From positions 1,433,822-1,497,821 of the forward strand of contig PTEX01000196.1 in assembly GCA_003342815.1 (NCBI GenBank): a stretch of 64,000 bases of DNA. Direction: 5' to 3'. Shown piece by piece: positions 40,720-52,000 of the stretch (the stretch's first letter is position 1; each line of letters begins with the position of its first letter). The notes beneath the pieces are model-generated. The model was not told where the DNA came from, ran no database searches, and worked only from the letters and a program-made list of their open reading frames with translations. This DNA is from Eudromia elegans (taxonomy: Eukaryota; Chordata; Aves; Tinamiformes; Tinamidae). Both the position numbers and the translations under genes were made by a program.

Positions 40720-41810
40720 AGGCCCGATTCCCTTCCCCATCCGTGTGTCACATCTCTGGGTCTGCTGCAGAGCGAGGGCAGCCTCCTCCGAGCAACCTCA
40801 AACCCATCCGCAGCACATGGGATGCGGGCATCTCAAAGCAAGCTGCCCGACACGAGAAGAGCGAAGTGCTTCCAGCAGCGGGGCTAATCCCGAAGGTGAC
40901 GAGCGGCGGCTCCGCGTCGTACCTGCACTTCCACAGCCGGCTGTGGCAGCAGGACGCAGCCCGACCGTCTCAAGCCCTCACTCGCAGCGCACGGGCAGCC
41001 TGCTTCCCAAAGGCAGAACCTGCCCTCCCAGGAGCACATTTGGGTTCCGACGCTAAATGACACCAAAGAGCGGGGAGATCATTTTCCTCGGTGGCGGGGG
41101 CAGGCTGTCAAGGCACCGTACGGCATTCCTGGGCTCATCTCGTGGCCGCGTCTGCCTGCGGGACGTGGGACCGGGGACCCCGCCGAACCTGCCGTGTCCC
41201 ACGCGACCCGCGCGGGACGTGCAGCCACCCGGGCAGCTCGTCCCGGCCCCTCGCCGCCCCGCCCGCGGCGCCGAGGATGCTCCGCGCCGTCCCGGCACCG
41301 CCATCTCCTGCCTCCCGCGCCGAGCCCGCACTCACCCCACAGCAGCAGGACGCGGAGCTGCCGCCGGCGGCCGCCGGGCGCCTCCATGCCGGCGCGGAGG
41401 GCGGCGAGGGGCCGCGAGGCACGGAGCCCGCATGGGGCGGCCGCTCCGCAGGCGCGCAGGGCCCGCTCCCGCCGCGGGGGCTCCTCCCCATGCCCCGCAC
41501 GCGGCGGGGGCGGCGCGGAGGGGGCGCAGCCCGCCCGCCCCCGCGCTCCCGGCGCCGGGGCCCGCCGGGGGCAGCGGCCTGGGAGGGAGCCGCGCGCGGG
41601 CTCTGTGCGCGGGGCCGTGCGCGCGCCTACGCGGGAGCGTGCCTGCGGGTGTGCGCGCACCCGGCGCGGGGTGCCGGCCCTCGGGGCAGTCCCCGGGACG
41701 CACTCGCCCTCCGGCCCCTGCAGCCCGAGCGGCCTCCCCTCTCCTGCTGCGACCCCCAGGCAGTGGCGACCAACGCACAAAGGGCTGGAGGCCACCGGGG
41801 TTGTCCTGTC
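40720..41810. promoter_or_regulatory. RAMP3: CpG island spanning RAMP3 exon 1
   Basis: This is an abrupt GC- and CpG-rich block in AT-rich surroundings, densest at about 41.2-41.7 kb, with many GGGCGG/CCGCCC-type Sp1-like boxes. It contains the RAMP3 start codon. This is the usual form of a vertebrate TATA-less promoter. I see no convincing TATA box. Transcription of RAMP3 should start within about 300 bases to the right of 41387 and run leftward. Long open frames on all strands here follow from the scarcity of AT-rich stop codons and are not taken as genes. Confidence 0.85.
41336..41387 (-). CDS. RAMP3: RAMP3 exon 1 (signal peptide)
   Basis: This is the first coding exon, inside a CpG island. 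The minus-strand ATG has G at -3 and G at +4, a good initiation context. It reads MEAPGGRRRQLRVLLLWG, then a strong donor GTGAGTG leaves the exon in phase 1. Joining the last G to exon 2 gives LLLWGARQQTNLCNES, so frame and phase agree. The basic N-end followed by a short leucine core resembles the signal peptide of RAMP3, which also starts ME and has RR then QL. The hydrophobic core is short for a signal peptide. The same frame stays open for about 136 codons upstream because the DNA is GC-rich, so the start rests on family length and context, not on an upstream stop. The 5' UTR and start site should lie just to the right. Confidence 0.75.
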
Positions 41811-42049
41811 TGGTTATCTCCCATGCGCAGCCCACATGGACTAGGTGGCACCGATATGGTAGCCTCCTTAGTACTTCTGTCTAGCTCTGCTGAGCTGGTG
41901 CCACTGCCAGCGCAGAAGAGCAAGGAGATTGAAGAAAACACTTAATGTGGTTCCTTGTTGCTGTTTCGTGTCTGTATGGCTCCCTCCTTCGAGGGAGTGG
42001 CACCGCTCCTGCTTTTCATCAGGATTTCATTGGGATTCATCAGGATCAG
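41811..42049. other. Gap between CpG island and CR1 copy B
   Basis: About 240 bases of mixed composition separate the right edge of the CpG island from the 5' end of the CR1. They may contain upstream promoter elements of RAMP3; none is individually identifiable. Confidence 0.5.
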
Positions 42050-42117
42050 AGACTATATGGCAAAACAGGGCAACTTCTAAAGGCCCACAGTGTCAATTTG
42101 CAGCTGCCCCAGCTAGA

Positions 42118-44336
42118 ATGAGAGGGACATAAGGAGTCCAAATCAGATGCCTCTATGCAAACGCACACAGTATGGGGAATAAACAAGAGGAATTTGAGAT
42201 GCCTGTGCAATTGCAGGACCACGATCTCATTGCGATTACTGAGACGTGGTGGGACAGCTCTCATGACTGGGCCGTGGCCATGGAGGGCTTTAGGCTCTTC
42301 AGGAGGGACAGGCCAGGAAGGCGAGGCGGCGGAGTCGCTCTTTATGTGAGAGAGCAGCTGGAGTGTATGGAGCTTGACGTAGGGGAGGGTGGAGCGCAAG
42401 TCGAGAGCCTGTGGGTGAGGATCAAAGGGCAGGGCAACAGGGGCGACACGGTCGTGGGAGTTTACTACAAGCCTCCGGACCAGGATGAGGAGGTGGACGA
42501 GGCCTTCTACAGGCAGCTACAAGAAGCCTCGCGATCACAGGCCCTGGTCCTTGTGGGGGACTTTAACCACCCTGATGTCTGCTGGGATGATCACCCAGCT
42601 GGGAGCAGACAGTCCAGGAGGTTCCTGCAGGGCACTGCAGATAACTTCCTGATGCAGGTGGTTGAAGAGCTGACAAGGGCAGGGACACTGCTAGACCTGA
42701 TCCTAACCAACGGAGATGGTCTAGTAGGAAATGTGAGGGTCCGGGGCAGTCTTGACTGCAGTGACCATGAGATGTTGGAATTTCATGATCCTGCGTGGAG
42801 GGAGCTGGGCAAGAAGTAGGATTGCTACCGTGAACTTCAAGGGAGCCAACTTTGACCTCCCCAGGGAGCTCCTTGGAGAAATCCCCTGGAGCAGGGTCCT
42901 AGAAGGAAAGGGGGTCCAACAGAGCTGGCTTATCTTCAAGCAGCACTTTCTCCAAGCCCAGGATCGGTGCATTCCTACTAGAAAAAAGTGAAGCAAGAGG
43001 GGCAAGAAACCTGTGTGGATGGGCACGGAGCTGCTGGGCAAACAATGATAAGAAGAGAGCACATGAAAGGTGGAAGAAGGGCCAGGCCACGTGGGAACAA
43101 TATAGGAAGATAGTCAGGAAATGCAGGGATGCGATGAGGAAGGCCAAAGCTCGCTTGGAATTAGAACTAGCGAGATATGTCAAGGATAACAGGTAGGGAT
43201 CCTAGAAATACATCAAAAGCAAGAGGAAGACTAGGGAAAATGTCAGTGCGCTGCGGAATGGGGAGGGTGCCTTTGTGACAGAGGATGTAGAGAAGGCAGA
43301 GTTACTAAATGCCACCTTCGCCTCAGTCTTCACTGCTAAGGCTGGTCCCCATGAACTGCAGAGCCCAAATAAAAGGGATAACCAAGAGAGACGACAACTT
43401 TCTACTCATTCAGAAGGATTAAGGATTGGGTTAAGGATTATTTCGACAAACTGGACACCCATAAATCTGTTGGCCCAGATGGGATTCACCCGAGAGTGCT
43501 GAGGGAACTGGCGGGGGTTGTTGCTGAGCCACTCTCCATGATCTTGGAGTGGTCGTGGAGAGCAGGGGAGGTGCTGGAGGACTGGAAGAGAGCTAACATC
43601 AGTCTTCAAAAAGGGCAAAAGAGAGGAGCCAGGAAACTACAGGCCTGTCAGCCTCACCTCCGTCCCTGGAAAGGTGATGGAGCAGCTCGTCCTAGAGATT
43701 AGGCATATCAAGGAGGAGAAGGTGATAAGGACTAGTCAGCATGGATTCATCAAGGGGAAATCATGCTTGATGAACCTGATAGCCTTCTATGATGGGATGA
43801 CTGGCTGGCTGGATGATGGGAAAGCCATGGATGTTGTCTGCCTTGACTTCAGCAAGGCTTTCAACACAATCTCCCATAACATCCGTATAGGAAAGCTCCG
43901 GAAGTGTGGATTGGACATGAGGACAGTGAGGTAGATCGAGGACTGGCTGGATGGCGGAGCGCAGAGGGTCGTGATAAACAGGGCCAAGTCTAGTTGGAGA
44001 CCTGTGACCAGTGGTGTCCCCCAGGAATCAGTGCTGGGCCCAGTGCTGTTCAACTTATTCGTCAACGACTTGGACAATGGCACCCTGAGCAAGTTTGCTG
44101 ATGACACCAAACCGAGTGGAGTGGCCGACACTCCAGAGGGCTGTGCTTCCATCCAGAGGGACTTGCACAGGTTGGAGAGTTGGGCAGAGAGGAACCTCGT
44201 GAGGTTCAACAAGGGTAAGTGCAGGGTCCTGCACTTGGGGAAGAATAACCACAGGCACCAGTACAGATTCAGGGCTGACCTGCTGGAAAGCAGCTCCATG
44301 GAGAGGGATTTGGGAGTCCTGGTTGACAAAAGTTAA
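42118..44336 (+). pseudogene. CR1 copy B ORF2 remnant (endonuclease-RT)
   Basis: The presumed ORF2 start at 42118 is followed by a stop after four codons. The endonuclease domain is then open from 42172 to 42819, with ITETWW, LVGDFNHPDVCW and CSDHEML. Frameshifts follow. The reverse-transcriptase core has VCLDFSKAF (first catalytic Asp), then a TAG near 43932, then GVPQESVLG, where the usual PQG reads PQE, and FADDTK with both catalytic Asp residues. It is broken beyond activity, though the endonuclease half is unusually intact at 215 codons. Confidence 0.92.
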
Positions 44337-44663
44337 CCATGAGTCAGCAATGTGCCCTCGTGGCCAAGAAGGCCAATGGGATCCTGGCTGCATTAGGAGA
44401 AGCATTGCCAGCAGGTGGAGGGAGGTGATCCTGCCTGCGTTCAGAGACGAGCAACCAAGATGATCAAGGGACTGCAGCACCTACTCTATGAGGAGAGGTT
44501 AAATGAGCTCGGCCTTTTCAGCCTAGAGAAGAGAAGGATGAGAGGGGATTTAATCAACATGTACAAATTCCTGAGGTATAATTATAGGGAGGAGAAGGCT
44601 AAACTGTACTCTGTAGTAGCTGGTGATAGGACAAGGGGCAGTGGTTTTAAACTGAAACACAGG

Positions 44664-44740
44664 AATCATAGAATCATAGAATGCCTAGGGTTGGAAGGGA
44701 CCTCTAGAGGTCATCTAGTCCAACCCCCCTGCATATGCAA
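44664..44740 (-). mobile_element. Antisense CR1 3' tip nested in CR1 copy B
   Basis: Within the 3' UTR of copy B, sequence reading AATCATAGAATCATAGAATG and then GGTTGGAAGGGACCTCTAGA is the reverse complement of a CR1 3' end. Copy A lacks it: there the UTR runs directly from ACAGGAAG to AAGAACTTC. About 77 bases are present and roughly 25 bases of the host UTR appear to be replaced. With the host's own 3' end (44860-44941) it forms an inverted repeat. Confidence 0.8.
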
Positions 44741-47700
44741 GAACATTTTTACTGTGAGGGTGATGTAGCTCTGGAACAGGCTGCCCAGAGAGGTTGTGGA
44801 GTCTCCTCTGGAGATCTTCCAAACCCACTTGGATGCCACCCTGTGCCATGTGCTCTAGGTGTCCCTGCTGGAACAGGGGGGTTGGACTAGATGATCTCTA
44901 GAGTTCTCTTCCAACCCTAAAGATTCTGTGGTTCTGTGATTTGAGGCTGTCTTCCCAGAGCTCACTCTCGAGGAATCAGCTGCCCCAGCAACGAACTGTG
45001 AAGACTGAGAAGCTGCTAATGAAGCCTCTTTTGGGCTGAGAGTATCTCTGCTGCTCAGTTTTAGCAAGAAGACAGAGAGGCGTTTGAGATACAATTCAAG
45101 CTTAGGAACAGTGTTTCAGCACAACATGACATTACTACTTTTCTTAAAGGCCAGCTCTACCACAAAACTACACTCCAAAGAAAACAAATGACCTACATGA
45201 GAGCATATGCACCTTTCTGCGTAAACTGGATTGTTTGCACTGACTTGAAACACTGCCACGGAAAAGTAATTTCCAAACTCTCTGGCAACTGTCCTGCAGG
45301 ATTATGCCTTGCATGTGTATCTGAAAGCAAAGTACTCACACAGACTAAAAGCAGCCATCTGATTTACTCTCTTATCTAGGCAGAATGCAATGGAAAAACT
45401 TAAGGAACCACCATGAAGATTTTGAATCCAATGTGTTGAAATATCTCCACAGATGCTTAAGTGTGTACATTATAATGATGTGTATACATTACCAAAAGAT
45501 TCAGGCAGCACTTCCCGTTTTATATCTGTGGCAACTGCAGATGCAAATAAAACCTTCAAGATAGAACAGTAGCTAAAATGTATAGGCAAATGCACTGATT
45601 TAGAAATGCCCAAGGCATAGTAAATCACAAGCAAACTATGATAGCGTTTATTTTCAGCAAGATGTACCAAAGTGAGTAATTCTGATATTCAAATACATCT
45701 GAACAAAACTGTAGCATTCGAACTGGATCTTAATTTTCACATAAGAACAGACATGGATTAGAGGAGTACACACACGCTGTACACACATACTTACGCCACA
45801 TAAAACATACTTAAGACACATGCGAGTTTGCTCCATGATTTCAGGCTGACAGATCCTTGATGCTGACAGTTAAGCATCTAAATAATATATAAATAATTTC
45901 AAAATGCCCTCATTTTCTGAGATTCTGAGCTATCCAGCTCTTACCTGGCAGCCTTTCCATGGGCAGAAAATGTGTGCTCTGTTTAGAGGAAATGCAACGT
46001 TCAGATATTTCATTAATTTTCTGGTATTTAAAAGTGCATTCGTGAAAAAAGAAAAAAGATTGAGCTACTATCATGCACCATCAAGACTAATGTCATGGCT
46101 AATAAAAATGGCTTCAGAAATGTCATGATAGACATAAAAAAGTAAAGCAAGTAAGGTAGAGCAGATATATGTATAAATGAATTTACTAGTTCATGTGGAT
46201 TTTATTTGCCGTGAGAGGTGATGCCCTCTATTTCCCTCCTATGACTATAAATACCATACTCTATCCTCTAGAAATGAGAAAGGTTCTTTTAAGATAATGT
46301 TGTTAAGCAATTACACAAAATAGTAAGTGGCAGTGATAGAAAGGCTTCTAGACAGAGGCCTTCCAGCTGCTACACTCAACTTCCAGTGCAAGATATATAA
46401 TGAATGTGGGAAACATTCCTTGAAAGTCAACAACCACAATCTGCTATTCTAGCAGAAGAATAGGAGGGGAAATTCCAGAGTCAAGGGCCCTCCACCATAA
46501 TACCTCCCCTTTATGTTGATGCAGGGGGGCTTGAGCATGGTGGGAGAGCTCAGAGTACGTGACTGGGAGCTTGGCCATAGGGCTCTTACCCTGGTCTGCA
46601 ACTGAGCTATTGTCAGACTTATCTTCTTCCCGCTCCAGTTTCCTGAGCAGCCATAGCATGCAAACATGGCTCCCGGCACAAAGATGTGACAGGTATAGAT
46701 GGCTAACACGCTTATTTATCCAACTTTTATCCCATCCGATCTGGTTTGTTTTATCATCTATGTTATAAAAGGATCTCTTCAAGGAACCACAGAGCTAAAC
46801 TGTAGCTGAGCTATGACGTGCATGATCTTCAACTCTTATAAGAAGAAACATCCTAAGATTGTTCTCGAGTCGAGTCATACAGACCATGATCTTTTCTTCC
46901 TGTTGCGCACTGCTCATTATCTTTTTGTACATCAGGCAGCAGTGTTAGGGTAAAAGAAAGCCTTTGTAATTTGGCTTAGGCTTAGGAAACAAATCATGCT
47001 TCATTTTTAATGTAAACGTTAATAAAATACTCACAATGTTCTATTCATTTCAGACCAAATAAAGCCAATATGAATTTATGTTCTTTTAAACACTTCACCG
47101 CAAGTTATGTTTTAAGGGTCCTGAATTTCTACACACAGAAAATGCATTAAGCTTTCTCCTGACAGGCTGTCTGAGAAGCTTGGGAAATGCCAGCAGGGAA
47201 TATGTTGATTGTCTCCATACATGGTTGTGTCTCTCAGAAGAAGACAAGTAACTCAGCTTGGGAAAGGAAAGGTAAAAGAAGGAGATATACATATTACAAA
47301 TAATCATGCTGCTATAACTTACACAAAACCTTATAGGAATCAAGTTATCACTACAGTTATCACTACTTCTGTGGCAATCTGAAGACAGATTCAAAGATCT
47401 TTTTCTAACCCTTGAGATTCAGCTGACTCTGCAGTGATTGGTGACCAGCACACAGTAACAATAAACTTATCCATGACAGAAAGCAGTGACATTATCCTAA
47501 TTCAGCTCAAGGATTTCTGACCATCTTCCATGAGACTGATTCAGCCAACACCATACTTGTATGAAAACGGGCTCATTATCCATTGTAGGTGCATGAAAGG
47601 CTAAGCAAAATGAGACCCTAGAAAAATGCTGGCATGGGAGATTTCCATAAATAAAATTTTTTAAAAAAAAGCATGTTTAAAAGTATGGCACTACATAAAA

Positions 47701-48213
47701 TGTGTAATATTGCTATAGTATATGGAAGGTTATTTAGAGGCACAAAATGAGTGCAAGGCAGGACATGTAACTTTTTTTCTCCCAGCTATAATTCCTTTAA
47801 GACTGGTGTAGTTCTCCTTATAAAATAAAATAGAAAAAACATGAGTTCATCAAAGCTGATTAGTTATTACATTCATATTTATATTTATATTGCACTAAAT
47901 TATCCTTTTTTGATCATACATCTTTACAGCCCCAGGGCAACCACAGTTTGTGCACAGACAGGTAGTACCTCCTCCCACAAGCATGTCTCACAGCAGCTGC
48001 TGAGAATGGCATAAAATTTGAACCCAGGACCAAAGAATATTTGGCCATCCAGGCAACCCAGATCTTTGCCATGCAAATGTGCAAAGCTCCAGTCTCCATC
48101 ACCTGAGGACAGGATAACATCCAAAGAGCCTTTTATCAATGCCATGAACTTATGGCATTGAATCTTATATATAACATTCTTGTCCCTTGCTTAAGGAATG
48201 ATGCATAGGAGAT

Positions 48214-48294
48214 CTTTTGCTTCTTAATGGGAAATACAGAAAAAATAAGATTGCCATCTTATTTTTTTCTGTATTTCTCATTAAGAAGCAAAAG
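48214..48294. repeat. Near-perfect 37-base palindrome (hairpin)
   Basis: The left arm (48214-48250) begins CTTTTGCTTCTTAATGGGAA and the right arm (48257-48294) is its reverse complement, with one mismatch and one extra base. The loop is six bases (TTGCCA). Such a clean long palindrome outside a transposon is uncommon and would extrude or fold as single-stranded DNA or RNA. Confidence 0.9.
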
Positions 48295-48966
48295 TGTGCC
48301 TAAAATTGTATCATGGATTGTCAGTACCACTGGAAAAGGAGAAAAGCAAGGGTCCCAGAGGCATTTTGTTGTTCCTGTTTTCTGTCACTGTCATAGATCT
48401 TTCACAGATCTAGAATATACCATTCACAAAGCGTTTTCCTCTCTCATCCTTTGTAACCATATTTTCCATTTGACAAAGATTGAGATTCCCTCTGAATGCC
48501 TTAAATTATTAGAACAATTATTTTCCCAACATAGTGAAACTGCTGTTTGCATTGACTAATGCAACAGTTAAAATTACATTTCTGAATTTGCTGCACATAC
48601 AGAGAATTTAGTGTCTGCTCAGATCCTTCTCACCCCAAGCAGCTAAGCAGGTAAGTATGCTGAATTACTGCACCTCATCAACTGGCAAAAATGGCAAAAA
48701 TTAGGGCTACTCCACTCTCCCTTAGTACCATGCTACCTGTGCCTTTCCTTTTGCTGCCTCTCCAAAGTGCTGGCGTAAGTGTCTATGCTACTGTGCAGTA
48801 AGATAGATCACGATGCAATTAACTTAGTAAAAGAAAATACACATTTCAAACATTTCAGGAAGCACAGAAAGGGAATAGGAAATGGGTGGAAATGATGAAT
48901 TCAGGATTTATTTTAGTAACATTTGCTACTTCCACTCTACATCAAACAGAAGCATAAGCAGCAGCA

Positions 48967-49008
48967 TCAAACACAAACTGCTGTGTTTCAAACACAAACT
49001 GCTGTCTC
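48967..49008 (+). repeat. 21-base tandem duplication
   Basis: TCAAACACAAACTGCTGTGTT is followed directly by a second copy differing only in its last bases. Confidence 0.85.
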
Positions 49009-52000
49009 TGCTTCACTGAGACTTATTCCACATTTTAAAGAAATTCCAGCTGTTAATAAGGGAGCTAATGTATGTATTTGTGTATTAGTTAACATTAAAA
49101 AAATCTATCCTTAAATAAAAGCATTGCTTTAAAATACAGTAGAAAGAAAAGAAGATCCTCTTTTCAAATGTTCACAGTCTATGAGGGATTTTATTCTTCA
49201 TAAAGGAAATCCAGCCCCTAATATTTGTCAAGTGATTTTGCTGTAAAAATCTCCCACAGTTTTTATATCCAGTAGTTTAACATTATTGCATATTATAGAA
49301 ACATTAGCAAAGTTTTAAACTGGATCTCTTCTTCCCATCACTCTTTTTTCAGCTTAGGCAAGATGTGAAACAAGATGATAATGGTCACCCTAACAATTTT
49401 ACTACACGTTAAATCCCTGCCCAGAAAGGACTGAAAAGTTAATATGGATGAGCATGAATACTTCAAATAACTTAGATGAATTGAGCTATTTTGCCAGCAG
49501 ATGTGGATGTAAGATATTCCAAAAGTGAGTTATCTTTGCCATTGTCTCTGGATATTTCTAAATCAGAGAAAGGATATGAGTAAGTGGATGACAGACACGG
49601 CAGGTGCTAGGCCAAGAGCACACATGTACACACACAGCTTCCTTCTAGGCTATCAGCTGGTTGATTCATTAGTTGCAGCTCAATGATTGCAGGTGGAATT
49701 TACTGCTTGATGTTGGCTTGAATAATACAAATACTTGAAGTAAACCCCTGTGTAAAAGAGCCATATGGGGAAGGTACAGTATGATACTTAGACAGCCACA
49801 AACTGAAGCACCTTAAATATGTAAACCAAAATCATATACCTGTGCACACCATACAGACAAATGTTTTAAAAGGTACTACTGCCTCAAAATATTTAAATTC
49901 CCTCTTTTCTTTTTTTTTTCTGCACGTGTCCCAACTACCTCTCTATTGGAAGAATCTCTTTTTACTGTTTACTCTTACAGTTACTCTTCAGTTACTAAAC
50001 TATTTTCCAAAAAAATATGTGTCTACAATTGATTTTGTGAGGAAAAGAGCTTCTGTGATTTTAAAGGAACAAGTGGATGGTTGGAATATGTGACCAAGAG
50101 ATGGGCAATAATAACATATAATTTACTTTTTAAAATTTATCCATTCTGAAACCTAGCAAATAGGAATTGATTGAGAGAAGGGCTTGCCTTCAAATTAAAC
50201 TTCAAAAGAGCTGATCTTCCTTAACTGATTGTAGAAGGATATCCTCTCAAAATGGTAACTGAGAATATTTAAGCAAAGCAATGAATTTCCTTTCTTAGTC
50301 TACAGATAATATTAATGGATTTTCTTAATAAAAAAAAAAGAAAAAAGACAAAAAAGAAAAACTTTGAAGTGAATTATCTGGACCAAATGAGAGCAAATTA
50401 ATAGATTAAAGATAATCAGTGTTGTAAATAACATAGGATGTCAAATGCGACCAGTGAGAGACATCTTGTGGTGATAGTGTAAATATCACTCTTGTCTGTA
50501 CCTTGAATGAAACAGAATAAATGATTTGTGATGGTTAAGTAATAGATTATAAAAGAATAAATTCTAATAATATGGGTGATACCCACAAGAGCAAATGACA
50601 CGTGATGTGAAAGCAGCAAATTCTGTTTCCAGAATGTTGCCTCATAACACTTTTCACCCCTGACTTCTGCCCATGATGCACCCCCCATCTCCCAAGCTCT
50701 CCCACATGTCACCCTCCAGTCCCCAAGCAGAGCCCTCAAAGGGCAGGACGAGGTGCCCCAGCCTGAGCTGAGGTGGGTCCACAAGGGTTGTGGATGGGGG
50801 CACTCCATGAGGCTCATTACGGTGTTAAAGCCTATCTGTGCACCCAGGAGCTTTACAACTTGTGCTGTTCATGACCGTTTTCTCGTTTTACTTACATGCC
50901 TCAAAATGTAACTCTGTCATCCTCCAAAGTCTTTTTCCTCTTTTCATTTTCCTTGGCTTCCTTCATTTCCCACAGCCTGTGGATATTTTCTCTCTACTCC
51001 AATGTGCTTCTGTGGTGCTGACCTCTGTCTCTCTGAGCCTCTCCTTGATGTCTCCTTTGAGACCTCCCACAACTAACCCCAAACAAACTTGGTCCAAAGG
51101 CCGCTCAGTGGTGCTTGTGCATCACATCAGTCACCCCCTATTCTCTGCCAGTCTTGTCAGCACAGCTGTCCAACTTCCCTCACGCATCCTCCAACTATTT
51201 TTAGGTTTGTCTTCATGCTTTTTTATTGATCTTTTTCTACCCCTCTCTCTCCCGCACTGTATTACTAGGATCTTACTCTTTGTGCAAGCACAAGAGAAGC
51301 CTGATTCATACTTTCTTTTAGATCACACAGACCAACTGAACATACAGTCTTTCCTCTGCCCAGTTTTATCAGAATGGGTTTAGAATAAATAGTTTAATCC
51401 TACAAAGATCTGAGGAGGAGAGGTTAACCTGGATCATTTTCACAGAAATGAGGTTGAGATAAAGTACATGCCAGTTATATGTTCTAAGAAAAATAAAACA
51501 AAGAGTATCTGAAAGATTATATAATTCTAAAATCATTAAAGAAGTAAATGAAAAAGAAATCTCATATCTACACTATTCTCATGTAAATTGTTGAATTAAA
51601 TGTATATTTGTGCAGCATCCAGGTAAGGTGTAGTTTATTAAAATGAACTGCAAGTCATACAGATGAGCAGCCTGTTGTCTCTGCTCCGTTGCACTACATT
51701 CTGCTTGGTAATACAGCGAGGTGAGACCATTAGCACCACTGACTTAACTGCCTTTGAGTCACTTCACTTAATAGCTTGGAAGAAATGTCCATCATCTTTC
51801 TGAGCTGGAATACTAAAACCAAATGCCCTATTCCATTCACTTTTTTTTTTTTCAGGCAACACCACACTGAATATATATTTTAACTTCCAGCTCCCTCTAC
51901 TGTGCAAAACATTTAAAAATTAAAAACTCAATGTTTCATTATTTAAAATAATGTTAGAGTGAGTTTAAATCTCATTTTTTTCTGATTTACAGCAAATATA

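Larger units (their letters stand above)
20358..41335 (-). other. RAMP3: RAMP3 intron 1
   Basis: This 21 kb intron is inferred from the phased exon 1 donor and exon 2 acceptor. It is AT-rich and holds an array of AAGCTTTT motifs close to exon 2, a 3.2 kb CR1, a CpG-enriched patch at about 30.4-31.1 kb, poly-A and AT simple repeats, and the left half of the promoter CpG island. Scattered open frames of 60-130 codons occur on both strands. None resembles a family I recognise or is flanked by a convincing splice pair. Confidence 0.75.
42050..44941 (+). mobile_element. CR1 LINE copy B (long, dead)
   Basis: This CR1 is on the plus strand. It starts at the ORF1/ORF2 junction (AAAGGCCCACAGTGTCAA) and ends in GATTCTGTGGTTCTGTGATT. 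It is the same type as copy A and reads the same protein segments in the opposite orientation. Its 5' side faces the RAMP3 CpG island, so it begins about 660 bases upstream of the RAMP3 start codon and points away from it. Its 3' UTR is disrupted by a short antisense CR1 tip. Confidence 0.95.

Noticed and set aside
41057-41945. Overlapping open frames of 200-284 codons on both strands in the GC-rich block
   Set aside because: CpG islands lack AT-rich stop codons, so all frames stay open; readings are low-complexity Arg/Ala/Pro/Gly. Only the short RAMP3 exon 1 reading fits a family and a splice phase.
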